Shown here: piece after piece, positions 25,488 through 33,812 of the stretch | Position numbering within the stretch: the first letter of the stretch is position 1 | Layout of the letters: each line of letters opens with the position of its first letter | DNA from: Epilithonimonas hungarica | Lineage (GTDB): Bacteria > Bacteroidota > Bacteroidia > Flavobacteriales > Weeksellaceae | Assembly: GCF_900102265.1 (NCBI RefSeq) | Contig: NZ_FNBH01000001.1 | Span: forward strand, 372,001 to 436,000 | Direction of reading: 5' to 3' | Length of the DNA stretch: 64,000 nt | The notes under the pieces: model-generated | Database searches by the model: none | Seen by the model: the letters and a program-made list of their open reading frames with translations, nothing else | Told to the model about the DNA's origin: nothing | Made by a program: the position numbers and the translations under genes

Positions 25488-25520
25488 AGAACTTTAATAA
25501 TTATTAGAGTTCTTTTTTTA
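25488..25520 (+). terminator. Palindromic terminator-like hairpin
   Basis: AGAACTTTAAT (25488-25498) pairs with ATTAGAGTTCT (25504-25514), one G-U, loop of five bases, then T-run to 25520. It could end read-through from the serine hydrolase, or act as an attenuator. Confidence 0.65.
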
Positions 25521-25528
25521 TTTTTGAT

Positions 25529-25564
25529 GTAATAATTGTTACATTACAGATGTCTTACTTTTAA
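25529..25564 (+). promoter_or_regulatory. Probable ECF sigma promoter with overlapping 16-base near-palindrome
   Basis: TGTAATAATTGTTACA (25529-25544) is symmetric at 7 of 8 base pairs. TTG inside it (25537-25539), 17 bases, then TACTTTTA (25557-25564; one mismatch to TAnnTTTG) gives a candidate promoter. The palindrome would cover the -33 region, the position of a repressor or activator site. Binding protein unknown. Confidence 0.45.
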
Positions 25565-25629
25565 ACAGCCAAGAAATTGTAAAGGTTTCAAAACTAAAAC
25601 TTTGAACCTCAAAACATTAAACTGAATCT

Positions 25630-26148
25630 ATGACTCAAGACAACTTTCAAAAAATGGTATATATTCTCAAGGATGAGATGTATCGTTTTGCGAAAAAGTT
25701 TTTGATGAGCGCAGACGAAGCCGAAGATGTTGTAATGGATCTGATGATGAAGTTCTGGCAAAAGAAGGAAGAACTTTTGGCTGTAGAAAACCTGAAAAGT
25801 TTTGCAATGAGAAGTGTGAAAAACGAATGTCTGAACCGCCTGAAACACCACGAAGTGAAGTTGGGGTTTGCAAGCCAGACAAGACATCAGTCAGAGCTTT
25901 ATCAGATAGAGACAAATAATATGAGAGAGCAGATTTTGGGATTTATCAACCAACTGCCCGAGAAACAAAAAATGGTCATTCACTTAAAAGATGTTGAGGA
26001 ATATGAGATTTCGGAAATCTCGGAAATGATGGAAATGGAAGAAAATGCAGTCCGGGTCAACCTGATGAGAGCCAGACAAAAAGTGAAAGAATCAATTAAC
26101 AAACTTTATGCGTATGAAAACCGACAGATACAAGGATTGGGAATCTAA
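25630..26148 (+). CDS. ECF RNA polymerase sigma factor
   Basis: A 172-residue sigma-70-family factor with region 2 (about 15-80: AEDVVMDLMMKFWQKKEEL) and region 4 (about 105-160: LPEKQKMVIHLKDVEEYEISEISEMMEMEENAVRVNLMRARQKV, in parts). There is no region 3, as expected for ECF factors. It is the first gene of an operon with a probable membrane anti-sigma (41-base overlap) and two DUF4252 proteins. This is a conserved Bacteroidota layout, probably an envelope stress response; the inducing signal is unknown. Confidence 0.93.
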   Translation: MTQDNFQKMVYILKDEMYRFAKKFLMSADEAEDVVMDLMMKFWQKKEELLAVENLKSFAMRSVKNECLNRLKHHEVKLGFASQTRHQSELYQIETNNMREQILGFINQLPEKQKMVIHLKDVEEYEISEISEMMEMEENAVRVNLMRARQKVKESINKLYAYENRQIQGLGI

Positions 26149-26833
26149 ATTCTTCGAAGGCGAAGACCTTACGCCGGAAGAAGAATTGTTCCTGAAAAAT
26201 GAAAGTGATAATCCGTATTTTTCTTTTCTGAAAGAAGAGAAACAGGATAAATTAGATATAAGCTTCGAGGATTTTTTAAAGAAAACAGAGGAGCCAAAAA
26301 TAGTAGCACTTCCGATTGTGAAAAGAAAATCTTATACACAATACTGGATGGCGGCGAGTCTAGTTTTATTAATGGGAATCAGCGGATTTTGGATGTTTAA
26401 TCATCCGGAAAATATTGAACCTCAGATTGTAAAACATACAGAAGCTCCTAAGAAAGTTGAAGCTTCAAAAGTTTCTCCAGTTGAAGAAGTTTCAAATCAA
26501 AAATCAGTTTTGGCTCAACAAAATGTTCAACCTGAAACACAAAAAGTTGAGAAGAAAAAGACAGTTGAAAATCAAGAATCAAAAGCACAATTTGCTTATC
26601 ATCAACCAAAACAAATAAATGAAAATCTTAATCAAAATAAAGTAAACTCAGATTCGGATTACAACCCGAATTATGTTATCATCAATGGAAAGCCGGTTTA
26701 TAGCGAGCAGGAAGCTATTGCTGTGACAGAGGATACTTTTAATTATTTCGCAAGTAACGTTACTCAAACCATAAATCAAGCAGAATCTGCCCAAAGTCAA
26801 TCATTAGACTTTTACAGGATTCTTAATTTTTAA
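26108..26833 (+). CDS. Putative membrane anti-sigma factor
   Basis: A 241-residue protein overlapping the sigma gene by 41 bases. The N-terminal ~75 residues are acidic and cytoplasmic (FFEGEDLTPEEELFLKN), one transmembrane helix follows (about 77-97), then a long Lys/Glu/Gln-rich outer domain. The position and layout fit an anti-sigma factor, but no zinc-binding anti-sigma motif (HxxxCxxC) is present. Start is ATG 26108; ATG 26114 is also possible. Confidence 0.75.
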   Translation: MRMKTDRYKDWESKFFEGEDLTPEEELFLKNESDNPYFSFLKEEKQDKLDISFEDFLKKTEEPKIVALPIVKRKSYTQYWMAASLVLLMGISGFWMFNHPENIEPQIVKHTEAPKKVEASKVSPVEEVSNQKSVLAQQNVQPETQKVEKKKTVENQESKAQFAYHQPKQINENLNQNKVNSDSDYNPNYVIINGKPVYSEQEAIAVTEDTFNYFASNVTQTINQAESAQSQSLDFYRILNF

Positions 26834-26893
26834 ATATTAATTAATTGAAATCGCTATCGAAGAATATTCTGAAAATAGTACTAAATTAAATGG

Positions 26894-26957
26894 CGATTGC
26901 AGGACCTTAGACAAAATCATTATGAAATCGTTTTACGATTGCATAAGACCGTAAACA
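26894..26957 (+). repeat. Imperfect direct repeat before the DUF4252-GIN gene
   Basis: CGATTGCA followed by GACC, TA and ACAAA occurs at 26894-26914 and again at 26936-26960, 42 bases apart. The spacer between the anti-sigma and DUF4252-GIN genes (140 bases) shows no ORF. Confidence 0.4.
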
Positions 26958-26973
26958 AATTATAAAATTACTT

Positions 26974-28221
26974 ATGAAAAAAATATCAATATTAATCGTA
27001 TTATTTCTTCTGTCCACTAATATTTTCGGACAAACAGAAGAACTCAATAAGCTCTTTGATAAGTATCAGGACACGGAAGGCGTGACCTCTATCAAGATTG
27101 CAAAACCTATGTTCAAATTGTTGAATAATCTAAAAATCGATAATGAAGAACTTGGCAAGATTCAACCACTTTTAGGAAAAGTTAATGGACTTAAAATGCT
27201 GGTTCTGGAAAAATCTGCAAAATCAGATAATCCGCTCGTAGATGAAAAGAAAATTGAAAAAGAAATTGCGAATTCCCTCAAAAATATGAAATATGAGGAA
27301 TTGGTAACCGTGAACAATCGCGATGCTAAAATCAAGTTTATGGCGCAGGATATCACAGCGAATGTTATGGACAATCTGATTCTTAATATTATGTCGGAAG
27401 AGAGTTCTGTGCTGATGATGCTGGACGGAAAAATCTCTATGGATGATGTGAATAATCTGATGCAGGAAACCAAAAATGTGACTTCTGTAAATCCGGTTTC
27501 TACAATCAAATCTGACAAAACCAATGTTGGAAGTGTGAGAGATGTTCCTGCTTTCAATGGAATAGAAACGTCTTCGGGAGTGGAAGTAGAATTCACTCAA
27601 AGTACAAAACAAAGTGTGGTTGTAAAAGTGGAGCCTGAGAAACAACAATACATTATCACAGAAGTTGAAAACGGTGTCTTGAAAATCTTCGTGAGAAACA
27701 AAGGCGTTAAAAATTTAAGATTCAATGAATTGAAGGTTATCGTTTCCGGACCAAAATTATCAAAACTGATTACAAAATCCGGTTCGACTTTCAAAGCGGT
27801 TGCTCCAGTTAGCGAAACTACTTTTGCGGCAAGCTGTTCATCAGGTTCACAAGTTTCCGGCGACTTTATAATCTCTACCAACACAGCTTTGGACGTTTCT
27901 TCTGGTGTAAGTGTGAAAATGAATCTTGAAACCAAATCTCTGGCTTTGGAAGCAAGCAGCGGAAGTTCTATCAAGTTAACGGGAAAAGCAGATTCCGGAG
28001 TTTACAGCGCAAGCAGCGGAAGTTCTATCTCAGCAGGTGATTTTGTAACCAAATCTGCAGTCGTAGATGCGTCTTCCGGAGCTAGTGTGAAAATTAATAC
28101 GACAGAAAGTTTAACAGCAAGTGCAACATCGGCAGCGTCTGTACAATACAAAGGAAATCCTTCTAAAGTGACAAAATCTGCCAACGAAATGACGGGCTCA
28201 ACTATTAACTCTATAAACTAG
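26974..28221 (+). CDS. DUF4252 plus GIN (DUF2807) domain protein
   Basis: A 415-residue exported protein with a signal peptide (MKKISILIVLFLLSTNIFGQ). The first ~155 mature residues are DUF4252 (LFDKYQDTEGVTSIKIAKPM). Residues ~190-400 are a head-GIN/DUF2807 beta-helix-like adhesin fold with repeated Ser/Gly turns (ASSGSSIKLTGKADSGVYSA, DASSGASVKIN). Both domains are common in Bacteroidota and of unknown role. Finding them fused in an ECF operon suggests envelope stress or damage-binding work, which is inference. Confidence 0.88.
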   Translation: MKKISILIVLFLLSTNIFGQTEELNKLFDKYQDTEGVTSIKIAKPMFKLLNNLKIDNEELGKIQPLLGKVNGLKMLVLEKSAKSDNPLVDEKKIEKEIANSLKNMKYEELVTVNNRDAKIKFMAQDITANVMDNLILNIMSEESSVLMMLDGKISMDDVNNLMQETKNVTSVNPVSTIKSDKTNVGSVRDVPAFNGIETSSGVEVEFTQSTKQSVVVKVEPEKQQYIITEVENGVLKIFVRNKGVKNLRFNELKVIVSGPKLSKLITKSGSTFKAVAPVSETTFAASCSSGSQVSGDFIISTNTALDVSSGVSVKMNLETKSLALEASSGSSIKLTGKADSGVYSASSGSSISAGDFVTKSAVVDASSGASVKINTTESLTASATSAASVQYKGNPSKVTKSANEMTGSTINSIN

Positions 28222-28226
28222 AAATT

Positions 28227-28751
28227 ATGTTAAGATTTATATACATTATCATTTTGACGATTGTCGGTTTCTTTCTACAGTCGTGTATGGTTTCTCAGAA
28301 AAAAGTTCATACCGATTTTTTTGACAACCCAGGATTCAAGGAGAGTTCAACTTTTGTAAGCATCAATGTTCCGACTTTTTTAGCTAAATCTTATGTGAAG
28401 CAGGCTTTGAAAGAAGACGGAGAAAGTCAGGAAGTGATAGACCTTGTAAAGAAGATCAGTGATGTAAAGGTCTTGATTGTGGAAAGTTCCAAAACACCAG
28501 TCAAAGCAGAATTCCAGAAATATCTGACCAAAAATAACTACGAAGAATGGATGTCCGTAAAACAACAAGGTCAGGTTGTAAGCATCAACGCACAGCAAAC
28601 CAATGATATTATCAAGAGAATGATAATTACTGTGAATGATGATAATGACCAGAGTGTTTTTGTAGATGTGAAAGGGAAGTTTACGCCGGATGATGTTTCA
28701 AAGATCATCAATGCGACCGAAAAAAATCAAATCAAGATCAATAGAAATTAA
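28227..28751 (+). CDS. DUF4252 lipoprotein
   Basis: A 174-residue lipoprotein with lipobox LQSC (Cys19) and one DUF4252 domain (FVSINVPTFLAKSYVKQAL, SDVKVLIVESSK). It starts 5 bases after the DUF4252-GIN gene and resembles that protein's N-terminal half, so the pair probably arose by duplication. It is the last gene of the ECF operon; a terminator follows. Confidence 0.88.
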   Translation: MLRFIYIIILTIVGFFLQSCMVSQKKVHTDFFDNPGFKESSTFVSINVPTFLAKSYVKQALKEDGESQEVIDLVKKISDVKVLIVESSKTPVKAEFQKYLTKNNYEEWMSVKQQGQVVSINAQQTNDIIKRMIITVNDDNDQSVFVDVKGKFTPDDVSKIINATEKNQIKINRN

Positions 28752-28760
28752 TTTTTCAGG

Positions 28761-28783
28761 ACCACTATTTTTTAGTGGTTTTT
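28761..28783 (+). terminator. Terminator of the ECF-DUF4252 operon
   Basis: ACCACTA (28761-28767) pairs with TAGTGGT (28773-28779), loop of five T, then TTTTT. Confidence 0.85.
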
Positions 28784-28797
28784 GTGCTTGGAGAATT

Positions 28798-29253
28798 TTA
28801 GAAATGAACTTTGGTGACTTTATCGTGAGATTTCAAATAGAGTGGAAGTGCAGCGGAACCATACCATTTATAAATTTCGACATCGAAAATCCCTGACTTT
28901 ACAGAAGGGTCGGTCAAGACTAAACTTTCTGCTTCTTCTTTGGTTTTCGCATCCAGAATGAAAATTCCACTGTAATCATTTTGGTTTTTTTCCAGCATAG
29001 GTCCTGCAACAATTAGCTTTCCGTCTTTTGCCAGTTTGCTGATGTTTTCCATATGACCTTTCATCAGTTCTGATTTTTTGGCTTTGTCGTTGATTTCAGC
29101 TTTTCCTTTTTTGAGAATAACTAAATAATAGGATTTCATTCCGTATTGGTCAGCTCCGAGAGAATCAGCTAATTTCTTGTCAAACCCTTTGTTCTGGGCA
29201 TTAACGAATGATGAGAATATCATTACAGAAAGAATTATAAATAGAGATTTCAT
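28798..29253 (-). CDS. Secreted YciI-like protein
   Basis: A 151-residue protein from ATG 29253, with a signal peptide (MKSLFIILSVMIFSSFVNAQ). The body (YYLVILKKGKAEIND ... ELMKGHMENISKLAKDGKLI, VAGPMLEKNQNDYSGIFILD) is a YciI fold, a ferredoxin-like alpha/beta barrel usually cytoplasmic. An exported copy is less usual but occurs in Bacteroidota. A second in-frame ATG at 29277 would put 8 polar residues before the signal, so it was rejected. Confidence 0.85.
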   Translation of the reverse strand: MKSLFIILSVMIFSSFVNAQNKGFDKKLADSLGADQYGMKSYYLVILKKGKAEINDKAKKSELMKGHMENISKLAKDGKLIVAGPMLEKNQNDYSGIFILDAKTKEEAESLVLTDPSVKSGIFDVEIYKWYGSAALPLYLKSHDKVTKVHF

Positions 29254-29403
29254 AATTTGATGTTTATTAAGATTCATTGATGAGCGAAGTGTCTGGGTGA
29301 ACTTAAAATATTTGCAATACTGTTAAAAAATCTTCGCGGACTTTGCGCTCAACTTAATTCAAATTTAGAATAAAAAATGAAATCTCAGATCGGCATAGAA
29401 CAA

Positions 29404-30609
29404 TTATCTCCTGAATCTGAAATACTCGGTCAATTCGTGTTTTTTGCCTTTAAGAAAATCAGAAGCCATTTCCATTCCTATCACCGAAAATGTAATCCCA
29501 TTCCCTCCAAAACCTAAAACAAAATAAGCGCTTTGGAAATCAGGATGTTCACCGATGTAAGGCAATCCGTCTTTGGTTTCACCGAAAGTTCCTGCCCAGA
29601 CAAAATCGGTCCGAAAATCATTTTCAGGAAGATATTTATCCAGTTTTTTAACCAATTTTTGTTCCTTTTCGTGAAGCAAAGAATCACGTTTTTTAGCATT
29701 CACAAACTCCTCATCTTCGCCACCGATCAAAACCCGATTATCATCAGTAGTTCTCATATAAATATAAGGTTCGGCCGTGTTCCAAACCAAAAGGTCGTTC
29801 AGCTCTTTGTGATTTTTCTCGTGTTGTTCGCCGACGATCGCATACGTTGATAATAGATTTACAAAATCGTCTTTGATGATTTCTGTACTTTCGAAACCGT
29901 TGCAGAAGATTACTTTTTTAGCTTTGATTGTATTTTCAAATTCTGTAGTAGCGATGACGCCATTTTTCTTGTAATCGAATTTAATAATATCGGTTTTATC
30001 AAAAACTTGCAATCCTTTTTTATGATTGTAATGTAGAATGTCGTGCGCCAGACAAAATGCATCGATGCTTCCACCTTGTTCAGATAAGATTCCTCCGAAA
30101 GTATTATCGATTTTAAATGTCTTGCTGATTTCTTCTGATGAAAGCCATTTTACAGGAAACTTCGCCGATTGCCGCGTTTCGAATTCCTTCATCAAGTCAG
30201 GAACATCTTTCTTGAAAGCCGCAAAATAAAGTGACTCTTTTTTCTTGAAACCACATTCAGATTTGATTTGCTTAGCGACTTTCCCTAAAGTGTCGATAGA
30301 CTCATAACACGCCCAATAGGCTTTTTCTGCACCTTCTTTCCCAATCATTTCTGAGAGCTCAAAAAGAGGAACGTCAATCTCGTATTGAAGCATCGATGTC
30401 GTTGCACTTGTACTTCCATTCCCGATTTCTCGTCGGTCAACCAAAACAGTTTTGAAGCCGTCTTTTATCATCTGATGAGCCAAAAACGAACCCGTTATTC
30501 CGCCACCGATAATAAGGATTTCAGTTTCGATATTTTCTCTAAGCGAAGGATAAGAATGTTTGATGCCGTCTTTGACGAGCCAGAATGGTTCGGGAGATTT
30601 GAGTTTCAT
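29404..30609 (-). CDS. FAD-dependent oxidoreductase (DAO family)
   Basis: A 401-residue flavoprotein with the dinucleotide-binding GGGITG motif (residues 34-39, in ILIIGGGITGSFLAHQM) and the C-terminal FAD block GLPYIGEHPDF ... FGGNGITFS. The family includes glycine, sarcosine and glycerol-3-phosphate oxidases. The N-terminus (PFWLVKDGIKHSYPSL) matches Bacteroidota proteins called only 'FAD-dependent oxidoreductase'. The substrate is not deducible. It is monocistronic. Confidence 0.9.
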   Translation of the reverse strand: MKLKSPEPFWLVKDGIKHSYPSLRENIETEILIIGGGITGSFLAHQMIKDGFKTVLVDRREIGNGSTSATTSMLQYEIDVPLFELSEMIGKEGAEKAYWACYESIDTLGKVAKQIKSECGFKKKESLYFAAFKKDVPDLMKEFETRQSAKFPVKWLSSEEISKTFKIDNTFGGILSEQGGSIDAFCLAHDILHYNHKKGLQVFDKTDIIKFDYKKNGVIATTEFENTIKAKKVIFCNGFESTEIIKDDFVNLLSTYAIVGEQHEKNHKELNDLLVWNTAEPYIYMRTTDDNRVLIGGEDEEFVNAKKRDSLLHEKEQKLVKKLDKYLPENDFRTDFVWAGTFGETKDGLPYIGEHPDFQSAYFVLGFGGNGITFSVIGMEMASDFLKGKKHELTEYFRFRR

Positions 30610-30726
30610 ATGAAGATTTAGTTGTTATTAAATGTCATATGTAATCGCGAAGCGATTTCATAGTTTTACTTTTGATTTGATTGTTCTTGCTAATCAAAAA
30701 GCAAACCGTGAATTTTTGGGAATAAA

Positions 30727-30749
30727 AAACCGCAGAAATTCTACGGTTT
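30727..30749 (-). terminator. Terminator of the 991-residue T9SS protein gene
   Basis: AAACCG (30727-30732) with CGGTTT (30744-30749), plus an inner AGA/TCT pair after one mismatch. A-rich sequence on the plus strand to the left gives the T-run on the minus strand. Confidence 0.7.
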
Positions 30750-30753
30750 GATT

Positions 30754-33729
30754 CTATTTCTTAATGAATTTGGAGGTCAGATTATTTTTGTCAGTTATTA
30801 TTCTTATATAATAGATGCCTTTGATGAGTTTTCTGACATCAATTTGATTATTTGAATTGAATTCTGTGGTTAGCTTTCTTCCTGTAGAATCGTAAATCTC
30901 GATATTGTTGATTTTGTCTTTTGTATAGATGTTGATGAAATCAGACGTTGGGTTGGGATATACATTAAAGGTGCTTTTAGGGATATCCTGCGTAGCCAGT
31001 TCTTCTTTTTCTAAGAATAATATATAATTATTAAAACCTCCTAAATCATCAAGTGTATGGTCTAAAACAGAATTTTTAAAGCTATTAGAAGCTATTGCCA
31101 CTTTATCTTTTCCATAAACACTTAAGTAAGGGTTGCTTTCAGAATAATCAATGGATTTATAATATTTTAAATTTGCATTTGAATCAAGTTTTAATAATTT
31201 GGTGTATAAGTTTGATACTGCTGGTATTTCATTACTTCTATAATTCAAGGAGCCTCTCCATATATCAATAATGTAAATATTTTTATATTCATCAAAATCA
31301 ATATTGTTTGAATTATAATTTTTAATTGAAGAATCTGGTAAGGAATTTGAATAGCCAGAAGAAAAGAAGGGATATGACCAAAGAATATCTCCTAAAATAG
31401 TGATTTTTGATATTAATGAAGTAGAGTTATATAAAGTATCTGGATAAGGATTTATAAAAGGTTCATTTTGTAGATTCATATTATCACTTGTATAACCGTA
31501 CAAAACAAAATTCTCACCGTCAAATTTAACATCGGTACTTACATATTCAACATTGCCAGCGTTGTTTGAAAGATAATTTTTAGCTAGTATTACATTTCCC
31601 TGTGAATTCATTTTTAACATCACGAATTTGTAATTACTTTGCCCGTTTTGTGGAATTGTTACAGAATCAAAATGCATGTCGCTATTTTGATTTTCAACAT
31701 TAAAGAACATATAGATATTATTCTGTTGGTCAAATCTTGTAAATAATTCTGAGCCTATTATGTAAGGAAACGATTTGAAGAAAATCTTATTTCCATCGGT
31801 ATCAAGTTTTAATATGAAAAAGCTGTTCCCGGGGACTTGAAATTCTTCATTATTATAGAATATGTTTGTTGAATTGGTTTTGCCCACTATAATTACATTC
31901 CCTTCATTATCATAGTATGCGGAAATATCTTTTGCAAATGGTCCTCCAGGCCAACCTACCCAAAAACCTAGATAATTTGACCATTTTAAAGAACCGTCAT
32001 CATTGAATTTTGATATTTTTGCGCCGGAATAAAATTCTTCAAAATATCCTTTGCTGTCGACTATTTTACAAGATGAAAAATCATCGTGATAACAATTGAA
32101 TACAGAAACTATCTCTTTATTATTGTTTATGTCGATGCGATGTCCTTCTATCCAATAATCAGTATAATTATCTATAACACCTTCTGCTTTTATTTTCCAT
32201 TGCAGATTGCCATTGGAAGATAATTTTGAAATGATATTGTTGTTCGCCGTTTTTTCATTTTCCTGTCCAAAATAGTTAAATAATTTTCCTTTTGTAACAT
32301 AAGAATTATAAATATCGCCATTTTCATAAACCTTAAATAATTCTCGACTTCGAAGATAGCCAAATTCACTATTGGGTTGATAAGTTCTAATTATGGATAG
32401 GTCTGCCTCATTATTTTCTTTTTTTAGAATATCTGTACTGTAAAAGCCCTCCGTATTTGAAAAATCAAATCTTGGAACTGTCACATATATATTCTCAGAA
32501 TCATGTTTAATATCAACATCATAATATCCATTATAATTATCGAATGGGATTCCATTAATAGAATTACGGAGAGTACCATCTTTTTTGATATTAAAAAATG
32601 CTCTTCCTGTGAAACTATAGAAAATATTATTGTAATAGTATCCACTTAAATTGGGTTGTCCAAAAACAATGTTTACATCACTGTTGCTTCCTTTATAAAG
32701 TTTTGGACCCCAAAAAGGTGAGATGTAGCTATTTGACAAGTGACCATATATCCATTCTGAATTAGTAAAATCCAAATTGAATTTTGCTACCCAAAAATTA
32801 CTAGTATAACCAGTTTGATTCGCGTTTTTTAAGCCTGTTTTGATATAACCTGAACTACTTTCTGCAATAAGATTTCCGCTGAAAGATAATGATAATATAA
32901 TGTAGAGAGTATTGTCGTCAGAAATTAAGATGTCAAAAATTCTAGATGATTGATTAGGATTTCCGTATAATTTTAAAAAAGATTTAGGTTCGAAATTTAA
33001 ATCTGTTTTTAAAATAAACCCAGCGTTTGTGTTAAAATTACTTCCCAGAACCTGAATGGTATTATTCGCAGAACATGATAAAAATAATTCATTATTCTTC
33101 AGTTGAATTGATGATATGGTAATATCTGTGTACATTTTCTGATTAATGATTTCTCCATTGTCAACATTTAGATTTAATAGATTTCGGTCATTGAGATAAA
33201 ATAATATATTTCCCTCTGTTACAATTTTTGCATTGGAATTGTTATATATGGCAGGCTGCTCAATTTTAGCCCCCCATAATAGGGTTCCATCATTGTCGTA
33301 TTTTAGAATAATAACTTTTCCGGCTTCCGTTGGAACATAAGAATTACCATTTATTTCTATCGTTCCTTCAAATGTTGCAGCAACATATATATTGTTATTA
33401 TTGTCAATCGTAATATAATAAGGTTGGATTTTTCCACCAATCCCTGCATTAAGCGTCTTAAGCCATATTTTTCCACCAGTATTTTTATCGGTCTTTGCAA
33501 TGTAAAAATCATTTATACCAATGGTCGGAATTGTCTCATTCAAAAAATTATAAGGACCATTTGCATAGCCTGTAGATATGTGATTCCCATCGCTGTCAAA
33601 CATTGTTTTTAGAAGCTGACCACCATTATAGGTGTTGACTTGAAATAATTTTGTTGTATTTAAAGAATTTTCCTGTGCAATTGAAAAAATAGATAAAAAA
33701 AGGATAGTTAGAAAATATAGTTTTTTCAT
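30754..33729 (-). CDS. Large secreted T9SS protein with repeated beta-propeller-like blades
   Basis: A 991-residue protein with a signal peptide (MKKLYFLTILFLSIFSIAQ). The body has many units of the form 'K-x-D-x-x-G-x-x-x-W/F' (NTGGKIWLKTL, NDGTLLWGAKIE, SNGNLQWKIKAEG, DDGSLKWSNYLGF, ILGDILWSYPFF), each after a hydrophobic strand. This resembles SBBP/beta-propeller repeat proteins. The last ~80 residues are a T9SS type A sorting domain (STFNVYPNPTSDFINI ... GIYYIRIITDKNN). Function is unknown. A perfect -7 box lies ~15 bases upstream. Confidence 0.85.
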   Translation of the reverse strand: MKKLYFLTILFLSIFSIAQENSLNTTKLFQVNTYNGGQLLKTMFDSDGNHISTGYANGPYNFLNETIPTIGINDFYIAKTDKNTGGKIWLKTLNAGIGGKIQPYYITIDNNNNIYVAATFEGTIEINGNSYVPTEAGKVIILKYDNDGTLLWGAKIEQPAIYNNSNAKIVTEGNILFYLNDRNLLNLNVDNGEIINQKMYTDITISSIQLKNNELFLSCSANNTIQVLGSNFNTNAGFILKTDLNFEPKSFLKLYGNPNQSSRIFDILISDDNTLYIILSLSFSGNLIAESSSGYIKTGLKNANQTGYTSNFWVAKFNLDFTNSEWIYGHLSNSYISPFWGPKLYKGSNSDVNIVFGQPNLSGYYYNNIFYSFTGRAFFNIKKDGTLRNSINGIPFDNYNGYYDVDIKHDSENIYVTVPRFDFSNTEGFYSTDILKKENNEADLSIIRTYQPNSEFGYLRSRELFKVYENGDIYNSYVTKGKLFNYFGQENEKTANNNIISKLSSNGNLQWKIKAEGVIDNYTDYWIEGHRIDINNNKEIVSVFNCYHDDFSSCKIVDSKGYFEEFYSGAKISKFNDDGSLKWSNYLGFWVGWPGGPFAKDISAYYDNEGNVIIVGKTNSTNIFYNNEEFQVPGNSFFILKLDTDGNKIFFKSFPYIIGSELFTRFDQQNNIYMFFNVENQNSDMHFDSVTIPQNGQSNYKFVMLKMNSQGNVILAKNYLSNNAGNVEYVSTDVKFDGENFVLYGYTSDNMNLQNEPFINPYPDTLYNSTSLISKITILGDILWSYPFFSSGYSNSLPDSSIKNYNSNNIDFDEYKNIYIIDIWRGSLNYRSNEIPAVSNLYTKLLKLDSNANLKYYKSIDYSESNPYLSVYGKDKVAIASNSFKNSVLDHTLDDLGGFNNYILFLEKEELATQDIPKSTFNVYPNPTSDFINIYTKDKINNIEIYDSTGRKLTTEFNSNNQIDVRKLIKGIYYIRIITDKNNLTSKFIKK

Positions 33730-33743
33730 GAAATAGTTTTTTC

Positions 33744-33751
33744 CAAAAATA
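33744..33751 (-). promoter_or_regulatory. -7 box for the 991-residue T9SS protein gene
   Basis: CAAAAATA on the plus strand is TATTTTTG on the minus strand, a perfect TAnnTTTG. The start is expected near 33738, only ~10 bases before the ATG at 33729. Confidence 0.55.
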
Positions 33752-33760
33752 ATAAAAAAA

Positions 33761-33782
33761 CCTCAAAGAAATTTCTTGAGGT
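33761..33782 (-). terminator. icmF: Terminator of icmF
   Basis: CCTCAAAGAA (33761-33770) faces TTCTTGAGG (33773-33781) with one bulged A. The seven A bases before it give the T-run on the minus strand. Confidence 0.8.
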
Positions 33783-33812
33783 AATTTTAAATAATTGGCT
33801 GGCGACTTTCGC

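Larger units (their letters stand above)
25281..25629. other. Intergenic region before the ECF sigma gene
   Basis: This 349-base gap holds the dispersed repeat copy C (25286-25371), an AT-rich stretch, a palindromic terminator-like hairpin (25488-25520), a 16-base near-palindrome (25529-25544) and a probable promoter for the sigma factor gene. No coding sense was seen. Confidence 0.6.

Noticed and set aside
29278-29403. Possible gene remnant (TCTTCGCGGACTTTGCGCTC)
   Set aside because: This 126-base spacer has no extended frame with coding sense; it looks like a common intergenic word set, and I could not pair it with another copy in the window.
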